In this document: piece by piece, positions 57,857-64,000 of the stretch
Layout of the letters: every line of letters begins with the position of its first letter
Numbering within the stretch: the stretch's first letter is position 1
Assembly (NCBI RefSeq): GCF_036127095.1
Contig: NZ_CP108006.1
Span: forward strand, 2,914,001-2,978,000
Reading direction: 5' to 3'
From: Streptomyces sp. NBC_00335
Lineage (GTDB): Bacteria; Actinomycetota; Actinomycetes; Streptomycetales; Streptomycetaceae
Length of the DNA stretch: 64,000 nt
The notes under the pieces: generated by a model
The model's database searches: none
Seen by the model: the letters and a program-made list of their open reading frames with translations, nothing else
What the model was told of the DNA's origin: nothing
Position numbers and translations under genes: made by a program

Positions 57857-58054
57857 CCCGTAAGGGGGTGACCCGTACGGCGGACACGGCGCTCCCCGCG
57901 GGCACACAACCGCAGGTCGGCGCGTGTTCCGAGCGGTCGGCCCGGAAGCCGATTAAACGATCCGTTACTGATCCTTTACCCACCGGCTCCGCAACTCGCG
58001 CCCCCCTCCGAGCGGTTGTCACGGCGTACTCAGCCGCTACCGCTTAGGAGCAAC

Positions 58055-58402
58055 ATGTCCCTCCCCCTGACCCGCCGGATCGCCCGTGCCGCGCTGCTCC
58101 TCGCAGCCGGGGCAGCGCCCGTGGTCGGTGCGGCCGGCGCGGCCAGCGCCGCGGGCCTGGAGTCCGTGCCGCAGCTGGGCGCGCTCACCGCGCCGGACGC
58201 GACGGTCGCCGCCGCGGGCGACACCGCCACCGATGCCGTGCCCGCCTCGACCCTGCCGGCGCCCGCGCCCGCCGACGAGGTGACCGGCGCCGCGGGCAGC
58301 CTGTTGGCCGGGCTGCCGCTCGCCGGCGGCGGGCTTCCGGGTGGCGGCCTGCCGGGCGGACTGCCCGGCGGTCTCCCGGGCGGCCTGCCCGGCCTCGGCT
58401 AG
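58055..58402 (+). CDS. Small secreted Gly/Leu/Pro-rich protein
   Basis: 115 aa. Signal peptide (RRIARAALLLAAGAAPVVGA with AxA site ASAA near residue 32). The mature part is short and ends in repeats GGGLPGGGLPGGLPGGLPG. Similar secreted proteins are common in streptomycetes, often mis-annotated as ATP-binding. ATG 58055 has AGGAG 6 nt upstream. No enzymatic motif; it may be a surface or spore-coat-type structural peptide. Confidence 0.8.
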   Translation: MSLPLTRRIARAALLLAAGAAPVVGAAGAASAAGLESVPQLGALTAPDATVAAAGDTATDAVPASTLPAPAPADEVTGAAGSLLAGLPLAGGGLPGGGLPGGLPGGLPGGLPGLG

Positions 58403-58422
58403 CAGTCGCGGCCACGGAAACG

Positions 58423-58460
58423 CCGAGGGGCCCGGGAGCACGAACTCCCGGGCCCCTCGG
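58423..58460. terminator. Bidirectional hairpin
   Basis: Perfect 16-bp stem CCGAGGGGCCCGGGAG / CTCCCGGGCCCCTCGG with 6-nt loop, between convergent genes. Confidence 0.85.
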
Positions 58461-58497
58461 GCTGTCCGCGCATCCGTCGCGAGCACGGGCGGATCGG

Positions 58498-59598
58498 CTA
58501 CGGCGCCAGCCGCTTGGCCGCCGCCCCGACGCGTTCGTCCGTGGCCGTGAAGGCGACGCGGACGAAGTGCGCGCCCGCCTCGCCGTAGAAGTCGCCGGGT
58601 GCGACCAGGATGCCGAGCCCGGCCAGGTGGGCGACCGTGTCCCAGCAGGGCTCGTCCCGGGTCACCCACAGGTACAGGCTGGCCTCGCTGTGCTCGACGC
58701 GGAAGCCGTGCGCCTCCAGGGCCGTGCGCAGCGTCGCGCGGCGGGCCGCGTAGCGCACCCGCTGCTCCTCGACGTGTACGTCGTCGCCCAGGGCCGCCAC
58801 CGTGGCCGCCTGCACGGGGGCGGGGGTCATCATGCCGCCGTGCTTGCGGATCTGGAGCAGCTCGCCCAGGACCTCGGCGTCACCGGCGATGAAGGCCGCC
58901 CGGTAGCCGGCCAGGTTGGACCGCTTGGAGAGCGAGTGGACGGCGACGATGCCCTCGTACGAGCCCCCGCAGACCTCGTCGTGCAGGACGGAGACGGGCT
59001 CGGCCTCCCAGCCCAGCTCCAGGTAGCACTCGTCGCTGAAGATCAGGATCCCGTGCTCGCGCGCCCAGGCCACGATGCGTACGAGCTCCTCCTTGGGGAG
59101 GACCTTGCCGGTGGGGTTGGACGGGGAGTTGAGCCACAGCAGCTTCACGCGGGCCGGGTCGAGATCGGTGGTGGGATCGTCGTAGACCACCGGCTCGGCG
59201 CCGCACAGCCGCGCGCCGACCTCGTACGTCGGGTAGGCGAGGCGGGGGTACGCCACCTGGTCGCCGGCGCCCAGGCCCAGCTGGGTGGGCAGCCAGGCCA
59301 CCAGTTCCTTGGAGCCGACGACCGGCAGGACGTTGCGGTGTCCGGCGGCGCTCGCGCCGAGGCGGGTGCGCACCCAGCCGGAGATGGCGTCGCGCAGGGC
59401 GGGGGTGCCCCACACCGTGGGGTAGCCCGGGGAGTCCGCGGCCTCGATCAGGGCGCGCTGGATCAGCTCCGGCACCGGGTCGACGGGGGTGCCGACGGAG
59501 AGGTCGACGATTCCGTCCGGGTGGGCCGACGCCGTTGCCTTGTACGGCTCCAGCTTGTCCCAGGGGAAGACGGGGAGACGGGCTGAGACTGCGGCCAC
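58498..59598 (-). CDS. dapC: Succinyldiaminopimelate aminotransferase DapC
   Basis: 366 aa class I/II aminotransferase. VDLSVGTPVDPVPELIQ at the start, WLNSPSNPTGKVLPKEE, FSDECYLELGW, and the PLP Lys in HSLSKRSNLAGYR. Together these fit DapC-type N-succinyl-LL-DAP aminotransferase; LL-diaminopimelate aminotransferase is the alternative. It acts one step before DapE. The next gene upstream on the same strand is a ferredoxin, as in many Actinobacteria (Rv1178/Rv1177). GTG 59598. Confidence 0.9.
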   Translation of the reverse strand: MAAVSARLPVFPWDKLEPYKATASAHPDGIVDLSVGTPVDPVPELIQRALIEAADSPGYPTVWGTPALRDAISGWVRTRLGASAAGHRNVLPVVGSKELVAWLPTQLGLGAGDQVAYPRLAYPTYEVGARLCGAEPVVYDDPTTDLDPARVKLLWLNSPSNPTGKVLPKEELVRIVAWAREHGILIFSDECYLELGWEAEPVSVLHDEVCGGSYEGIVAVHSLSKRSNLAGYRAAFIAGDAEVLGELLQIRKHGGMMTPAPVQAATVAALGDDVHVEEQRVRYAARRATLRTALEAHGFRVEHSEASLYLWVTRDEPCWDTVAHLAGLGILVAPGDFYGEAGAHFVRVAFTATDERVGAAAKRLAP

Positions 59599-59663
59599 GT
59601 TGCGCGCTCGCTTTCCGGGTGTTCCGTGCTTTCCAGAATTTCGTACAGGTGACGGTCAAAACA

Positions 59664-59702
59664 CCTCGGTCCCGTGCGGCTGCGAGCCGTACGGGACCGA
59701 GG
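59664..59702 (-). terminator. Hairpin after ferredoxin gene
   Basis: 18-bp stem CCTCGGTCCCGTGCGGCT / AGCCGTACGGGACCGAGG with one mismatch and GCG loop, between the ferredoxin stop and dapC. Confidence 0.8.
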
Positions 59703-59728
59703 GACGCGCGTGGGGCGTTGCCCGACCG

Positions 59729-60058
59729 TCAGTGGCTCGGGTTGATGTCCGCCGGAAGCGCAGCGATGAAGGGGTGGTCGCGCTCGATCAGGCCGAGCTT
59801 GGAGGCACCACCGGGCGAACCGAGCTCGTCGAAGAACTCGACGTTCGCCTTGTAGTAGTCCTTCCACTCCTCCGGAGTGTCGTCCTCGTAGAAGATGGCC
59901 TCGACCGGGCAGACCGGCTCACAGGCACCACAGTCGACGCACTCGTCCGGGTGGATGTACAAGGACCGCTGGCCCTCGTAGATGCAGTCGACGGGGCACT
60001 CTTCGATGCATGCCTTGTCCTTGACGTCGACACAAGGCTCCGCGATGACGTAGGTCAC
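59729..60058 (-). CDS. fdxA: 7Fe ferredoxin (FdxA)
   Basis: 109 aa. YVIAEPCVDVKDKACIEECP provides the [3Fe-4S] cysteines (with the typical long gap) and CVDCGACEPVCPVEAIF the [4Fe-4S] ligands. Length and the C-terminal ERDHPFIAALP are those of the mycobacterial/streptomycete FdxA/FdxC type. Electron donor to P450 or other redox enzymes. GTG 60058 has AGGAGG 10 nt upstream; the upstream ATG overlaps that site and is unlikely. Confidence 0.95.
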   Translation of the reverse strand: MTYVIAEPCVDVKDKACIEECPVDCIYEGQRSLYIHPDECVDCGACEPVCPVEAIFYEDDTPEEWKDYYKANVEFFDELGSPGGASKLGLIERDHPFIAALPADINPSH

Positions 60059-60175
60059 GCTCTCGTTCCTCCTCATAAGGGCTTTCCATATCGCGCGGGA
60101 GCGCGGCGTCGTCGATGCCCGCCTCTAGTATCTCCGTTCCCGGGCACGATCCGAACAGGAGGGGCGGACAGAGCT

Positions 60176-61168
60176 GTGGAAATCACTGCCGGTGGACGGC
60201 TGGAGATCCGGATTACACCCGCTGACGTGGGTAAACGTGTCTCTGTGCGACGGGTGGAGCACGGCTCGACCGGAGCCCCCTGTTTCACGGACACCGTAGG
60301 GGTTCTCACATCCTGGAACTCGGGTGTGGTGACGATCACACGAAAGACCGGCGAGTCCGTCCGCATCGCGGAATCCGCGCTGGTGGCGGGCAAGGTCGTA
60401 CCGGCCGCGCCGGCCCGGCGCAGGGGTCCCGCGGCCTCCTTCGAGGAGCTCGCGCGGGTCTGTGCGCGGGCCTGGGTGCCGCTGGAGAGCGAGCCGCTGG
60501 GCGAGTGGACGCTGCGCGCGGCCGGCGGATTCACCCGCCGGGCCAACTCCGTACTGCCGCTCGGCGATCCCGGGACCCCGCTGGACGATGCACTCGCGCG
60601 AGTGACCTCCTGGTACGCGCAGCGTGGTCTTCCGGCCTACGTACAGACCGCCACGGGGGCGGCGGGCACGCAGGAGCTGCTGTGCGCGGAGCTGGAGGAC
60701 CGGGGCTGGGTCCGCGAGGTGTCGGCGGAGGTGCAGGTCGGCGGGCTGGCGGCGGTCGGGGACCTGGACGTGGACGATGCCGTGGTCGCGGGCGTACGCC
60801 TCACCCGTGCTCCGGACGAGGAGTGGCTCTCCCGCTACGGGCGGGTGAAGGACCCCGAGACCGCCCGCCGGGTGCTGACGGCGGGGCCCTCGGTGTGGTT
60901 CGCGACGGTGCCGGGCCGGGCCATCGGGCGGCTCGTGGTGGACGGCCGGTGGGCCGGGTTCGCGGCCGTCGAGGTCGGCCCGGAGCACCGGCGCCGGGGC
61001 CTCGCCTCGGCCGTGATGGCGGCGCTGGCGCGGCGCGCCCTTCAGGAGGGCGCCTCGGCGGCCTGGCTCCAGGTGGAGAACGACAACACCGGGGCGCGGG
61101 CGCTGTACGAGGGAATGGGCTTCGGGACGCACCACTCCTACCACCACTACCGCCGGGCGGCGCAGTGA
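60176..61168 (+). CDS. GNAT-family N-acetyltransferase with N-terminal domain
   Basis: 330 aa. Residues 1-80 form a beta-rich domain with EIRITPADVGKRVSVRRVE and VGVLTSWNSGVVTITRKTG. The C-terminal GNAT domain has VEVGPEHRRRGLASAVMAAL (acetyl-CoA binding), AWLQVENDNTGARALYEGMG and ends GFGTHHSYHHYRR. Acceptor unknown. GTG 60176 fits the frame; AGGAGGGG is about 13 nt upstream, a little far. Its stop overlaps the SirB1 gene start by 4 bp, so they form an operon. Confidence 0.88.
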   Translation: MEITAGGRLEIRITPADVGKRVSVRRVEHGSTGAPCFTDTVGVLTSWNSGVVTITRKTGESVRIAESALVAGKVVPAAPARRRGPAASFEELARVCARAWVPLESEPLGEWTLRAAGGFTRRANSVLPLGDPGTPLDDALARVTSWYAQRGLPAYVQTATGAAGTQELLCAELEDRGWVREVSAEVQVGGLAAVGDLDVDDAVVAGVRLTRAPDEEWLSRYGRVKDPETARRVLTAGPSVWFATVPGRAIGRLVVDGRWAGFAAVEVGPEHRRRGLASAVMAALARRALQEGASAAWLQVENDNTGARALYEGMGFGTHHSYHHYRRAAQ

Positions 61169-61956
61169 CCTCGCCCTGGCGCGAGCGGTTCGCCGCCGAG
61201 GCGCGGGCGGAGCGGCCCGACCTGGCCGCGCTGTGCCTGCTGCTGGCCGCGGAGGGGGACCCCGAGCTCGACGAACGGGCGATGGACTGGGCACAGATCG
61301 AGCTGGACCGGCTGGCGGGGATGCTGCCGTACGGGCTGCGGGGCGCACGTGCGTGGGCTTCGGCGGTGAGTGAACTGCTGGGCGTGCGGATGGGGTTCCA
61401 CGGGACGCCGGCCGACTACGACCGGCTCTCGTCCTCGCTGCTGCACGAGGTGCTGCGGCGGCGCCGGGGGCTGCCGATCCTGTTGTCCGTGGTGTGGCTG
61501 GAGGTGGCCCGGCGGGCCGGGGCTCCGGTGTACGGGCTGGCCCTGCCGGGGCACTTCGTGGTGGGCTTCGGGGATCCCGAGGAGGGCGTGGTCGTCGACC
61601 CCTTCGCGGGGGGCGCCTCGCTGGGCGCGGGTCCGGCGGAGCTGGCGGCGGGGCCGCGGACCGCGGCGCGCACGATGGACATCGTGCTGCGGATCCTGAA
61701 CAACATCCGGGCGTGGGCCTCGTCGCGGCCCGAGCATTCCGGAGTGGCGCTGTGGGCGCTGGAGCTGGCGCTGCTGCTGCCCTCGCATCCTGCGGCGTTG
61801 CGGTACGAGCGGGCGAAGCTGCTGGTGGAGCGGGGGGAGTTCGCGGCGGGGGCGGCGGAGATGGAGTCCTACGCGGTGGTCGTGGACGTGATCGATCCGC
61901 CGTCGGCGGTGCGGATTCGTGCCGAGGCGATGGCGGCGCGGGCCCTGCTGAACTAG
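61165..61956 (+). CDS. SirB1 family (transglutaminase-like) protein
   Basis: 263 aa. Transglutaminase-like core without the classic Cys: LLHEVLRRRRGLPILLSVVW, VYGLALPGHFVVGF and a C-terminal TPR-like AALRYERAKLLVERGEF. The H of LPGHF is the conserved active-site-like residue. SirB1 proteins are widespread and uncharacterised; they may bind or modify other proteins. GTG 61165 overlaps the GNAT stop (GTGA). Confidence 0.87.
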   Translation: MTSPWRERFAAEARAERPDLAALCLLLAAEGDPELDERAMDWAQIELDRLAGMLPYGLRGARAWASAVSELLGVRMGFHGTPADYDRLSSSLLHEVLRRRRGLPILLSVVWLEVARRAGAPVYGLALPGHFVVGFGDPEEGVVVDPFAGGASLGAGPAELAAGPRTAARTMDIVLRILNNIRAWASSRPEHSGVALWALELALLLPSHPAALRYERAKLLVERGEFAAGAAEMESYAVVVDVIDPPSAVRIRAEAMAARALLN

Positions 61957-61968
61957 GCCGTCGGCCTT

Positions 61969-62130
61969 CTTGCCGCTGCGCGGGGCGGAGTCCCCGCTGC
62001 GGCCCTTGCCGCTGCGCGGGGCGGAGTCCCCGCTGCGGCCCTTCCACCGTTCCCCGGGCGCTGCCCGGACCCGGTCCTCACACGCCGGACGGGCTGAAAG
62101 ATCGCCTCAAACGCCGGCGGGGCTGGATTT
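61969..62130 (+). repeat. Second copy of the composite GC-rich repeat
   Basis: CTTGCCGCTGCGCGGGGC at 61969 and 62005 (36 bp apart, as at 52.5 kb), then CCCTTCCACCGTTCCC, CTCACACGCCGGACGGGCTG and CTCAAACGCCGGCGGGGCTG. Order of parts matches the direct copy at 52543-52740. Confidence 0.8.
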
Positions 62131-62138
62131 TGGATGCG

Positions 62139-62175
62139 CCGGAGCCCCTCCCCCGTGTTCGGGGAGGGGCTCCGG
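62139..62175. terminator. Bidirectional hairpin
   Basis: Perfect 15-bp stem CCGGAGCCCCTCCCC / GGGGAGGGGCTCCGG with 7-nt loop, between convergent genes. Confidence 0.8.
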
Positions 62176-62187
62176 GGGTTCGCTCGG

Positions 62188-64000
62188 TCAGCTCGGGTTG
62201 GTGGGGATGACCGCGGTGCGTTCGGCGGTGGTCTTGCCGCGCAGGGCCTTGCCGAGGACTCCGGCGACGTCCTGCGGGGTGACGGCGGTCTTCTCGCCGG
62301 TGCCGCGCATGATGAGGACTCCGTCGAAGGTGTTCCCGTAGGCCGTCTTGAGGGCCTCCAGGTCGTACTTCTCCACGAGGTGGCCGTCCACGGCCTGCAT
62401 GCTCAGGATCTTCGGCAGGGACTTGGGGCCGAGGGGGATGGACTTGGTGCCCGCCTTGACGAGGACCGGAGCGGACATCGCGGGCGTGGCGAACTCCTTC
62501 ATCGCCCGGTCCAGTTCGGCCTGGCCGATGACCGGGTCCTTGGTGGCGACCGGGAGTGGGACCGGGGAGGCCTGGGCGCCCTCGACCATGTCGTGGAACG
62601 CCTTGGTGACCAGGCCGACGGAGGCGTCCACATCGAGCGTGGAGCCGGGCTTGCCGGGGACGGCGATGGCCTTGCCGGTGTCGAAGGTGATGGTGCCCTC
62701 GGTGACGGAGCCGGAGGTGCCGGCGAGCTCCTGGAGGGCGACCCGCAGCTTCTCCTCGTCGATGGGCAGGACGGCCTCGGCCTTGCGCTCGCTGCCGAAC
62801 AGCGAGCCGATGACCGTGACGGGGTTGTAGTCGCTGCCCGCCGCGTTGCGGACGGTGGTCTGGCTGTCCAGGCTCAGGCCGGCCTTCTCGGGCTTCAGCT
62901 CGACCGGCTTGTCGCCGACGGTGAGCTGGAGCGGGGTGGTGGCGCGGTTGCCGAAGGACCTCTGGAGCTTGGCGACGGCCTCGTCGCGGCTGCCGCTGAT
63001 GTCGACGCCCATGACGGTGGTGCCCTTGGGGACGTCGGAGTGGTTGAGGAGCAGACCGGCTCCGTAGGCCACGCCGAACAGCGTGAAGAGGGCACCGCCG
63101 AGCAGGACCACCTTGCTGCGGCCCTTCTTGGCGGGCCGCGCCGGGGCCGGCGCGGAGGCCTTGGCCTTCTTCGCGGGCGCCGCGGCGGGTGCCGGCTGGG
63201 GGTGTCCGGCGGAGCCCATCTCCGGACCGGGCCAGCTCGGCTCCGGTCCGCCGACCGGTACGGAGCCCAGCGCGGGCCCGCCGGTCGGCCCGTCCGGACC
63301 GCGGCCGGTGCCGGTGCCGGGCCAGGCCGGAGCGGGCGGGACCGGGGTTCCCAGGGCCTGGGCCACGGGGCCCGAACCGGGGCCGTACGCGGCTCCGGGG
63401 CCGGGCTGCGGCGCGGGGGGCCCTGCGGGGCCGGGACCCTGCGCGAAGCCCGCGGGGGCACCCGTACGGGGACCGCCGGGTCCGGCGGGCGGTGCGGGAT
63501 AGCCGGCACCCTGCCCGCCACCGGGGCCGGGGCCGCCAGGGCCGGGGCCGCCGGCACCGGGACCGCCGGGGCCCATCGGCGCACCGGGGCGCTGCCCGGC
63601 GGGGCCCTGGGCGAGGCCCTGCTGCGGAGGCCCGTCGAAGCGGGGGCCGCCGGCCTGAGCCGGGGCGGGGCCCGGACCGCCGGGGCGGGAGCCCATCGGG
63701 GCACCGGGACCGGGGCCCATCGGGGCGCCTTGGCCGGGGCCCATCGGGGCACCGGGGCCGGGACCCATCGGCGCACCCGGACCGGGTCCGGGGCCCATCG
63801 GCGCACCCGGGCGCGGCCCGGCCGGGCCCGGGGCGAAGCCCTGCTGCGCGGGCCCGTCGAAGCGCGGGCCGCCGGCCTGAGCCGGGGCGGGGCCGCGCGG
63901 CGGGGCCTGCGCGGGGGTGGGAGTCGGGGCGGGCATCGGGGCGGGCGCGGTGCCCGCCCTGCGCGGGGCGAACCAGTTGCTGGTCGGGTCCTCACCCGGA
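62188..64000 (-). CDS. Membrane protein with peptidoglycan-binding-like (PG_binding_4/VanW-N) repeats, cut by window edge
   Basis: At least 604 aa; the frame is open to the right edge, so the start is outside the window. The N-terminal 270 residues shown are Gly/Pro-rich repeats (GPGPGAPMGPGPG-like, PAQAGGPRFDGP twice). A TM follows (VVLLGGALFTLFGVAYGAGLLLN), then two PG_binding_4-like modules: GTTVMGVDISGSRDEAVAKL with PVELKPEKAGLSLD, and ALRGKTTAERTAV near the end. No C-terminal VanW catalytic domain is seen in the available part, which ends at the stop. Probably a cell-wall-facing protein; function unknown. Confidence 0.85.
   Translation of the reverse strand, partial: PGEDPTSNWFAPRRAGTAPAPMPAPTPTPAQAPPRGPAPAQAGGPRFDGPAQQGFAPGPAGPRPGAPMGPGPGPGAPMGPGPGAPMGPGQGAPMGPGPGAPMGSRPGGPGPAPAQAGGPRFDGPPQQGLAQGPAGQRPGAPMGPGGPGAGGPGPGGPGPGGGQGAGYPAPPAGPGGPRTGAPAGFAQGPGPAGPPAPQPGPGAAYGPGSGPVAQALGTPVPPAPAWPGTGTGRGPDGPTGGPALGSVPVGGPEPSWPGPEMGSAGHPQPAPAAAPAKKAKASAPAPARPAKKGRSKVVLLGGALFTLFGVAYGAGLLLNHSDVPKGTTVMGVDISGSRDEAVAKLQRSFGNRATTPLQLTVGDKPVELKPEKAGLSLDSQTTVRNAAGSDYNPVTVIGSLFGSERKAEAVLPIDEEKLRVALQELAGTSGSVTEGTITFDTGKAIAVPGKPGSTLDVDASVGLVTKAFHDMVEGAQASPVPLPVATKDPVIGQAELDRAMKEFATPAMSAPVLVKAGTKSIPLGPKSLPKILSMQAVDGHLVEKYDLEALKTAYGNTFDGVLIMRGTGEKTAVTPQDVAGVLGKALRGKTTAERTAVIPTNPS

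Noticed and set aside
1..64000. CRISPR array, tRNA, rRNA or integrated element
   Set aside because: No regularly spaced identical repeats, no clover-leaf or att-type duplications and no integrase or transposase signature were found. The 36-bp-spaced repeats near 52.5 and 62 kb have only two direct units each and no unique spacers.
1..64000. Large secondary-metabolite cluster
   Set aside because: No PKS, NRPS, terpene or lanthipeptide synthetase genes are seen. The lone radical SAM protein has no obvious precursor peptide beside it.

Overview
The window is a high-GC actinobacterial chromosome segment, almost certainly from Streptomyces or a close relative. Third codon positions are nearly all G or C, so long antisense shadow ORFs occur everywhere. 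Many starts are GTG, genes often overlap by 4 bp (ATGA/GTGA), and the families are typical of streptomycetes (DUF3107, DUF3117, DUF3152, DUF6758, TAP-type secreted hydrolase, MoeZ, FolP2-like protein). I see no prophage, IS element, CRISPR array, tRNA, rRNA or large secondary-metabolite cluster. Both edges cut genes: narG on the left and a peptidoglycan-binding-like membrane protein on the right.

Layout. 1-7.3 kb: respiratory nitrate reductase narGHJI, a radical SAM/SPASM protein translationally coupled to narI, and a HemY-type porphyrinogen oxidase. 7.4-13 kb: an OmpR-type two-component system with a MacB/FtsX-like ABC exporter. 13-16 kb: a secreted lipoprotein peptidase and MoeZ. 16-20.6 kb: a small minus-strand exopolysaccharide-like operon (PelF-like glycosyltransferase, membrane protein, sugar epimerase, spherulin-4-like hydrolase). 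20.8-26.6 kb: a dpp/opp peptide ABC importer preceded by a predicted leaderless cysteine-containing leader peptide. 26.6-32.2 kb: a DUF3152 metzincin-like protein, hydrolase, TetR regulator and small conserved proteins. 32.5-39.2 kb: a DEAD-box helicase with a probable CTG start, MarC, a PHP phosphoesterase, DUF6758 and SUFU proteins. 39.2-46.4 kb: magnesium- and Fe-S-related genes (corA, MgtE-N/CBS protein, DUF1003, mrp). 46.4-51 kb: envelope-stress block (ECF sigma, zinc anti-sigma, HtrA, TatB, O-methyltransferase). 51-62 kb: DUF3117, enoyl-CoA hydratase, tag, DivIVA-like, folP2, LOG-family hydrolase, dapE, dapC, ferredoxin, GNAT and SirB1.

How it fits together. The left end supports anaerobic nitrate respiration and heme supply. 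The centre mixes transport and surface functions. From about 39 kb on, the order (corA, mrp, tatB, htrA, anti-sigma, sigma, O-methyltransferase, DUF3117, tag, DivIVA-like, folP2, LOG, dapE, then dapC/ferredoxin) recalls, from memory, the Rv1177-Rv1239 part of Mycobacterium tuberculosis and looks like conserved actinobacterial core. Most convergent gene pairs are separated by long perfect hairpins. Several genes look leaderless, with a TANNNT box 6-7 nt before the start. A composite repeat occurs in two intergenic regions and a fragment of it appears in frame inside an ABC ATPase linker.
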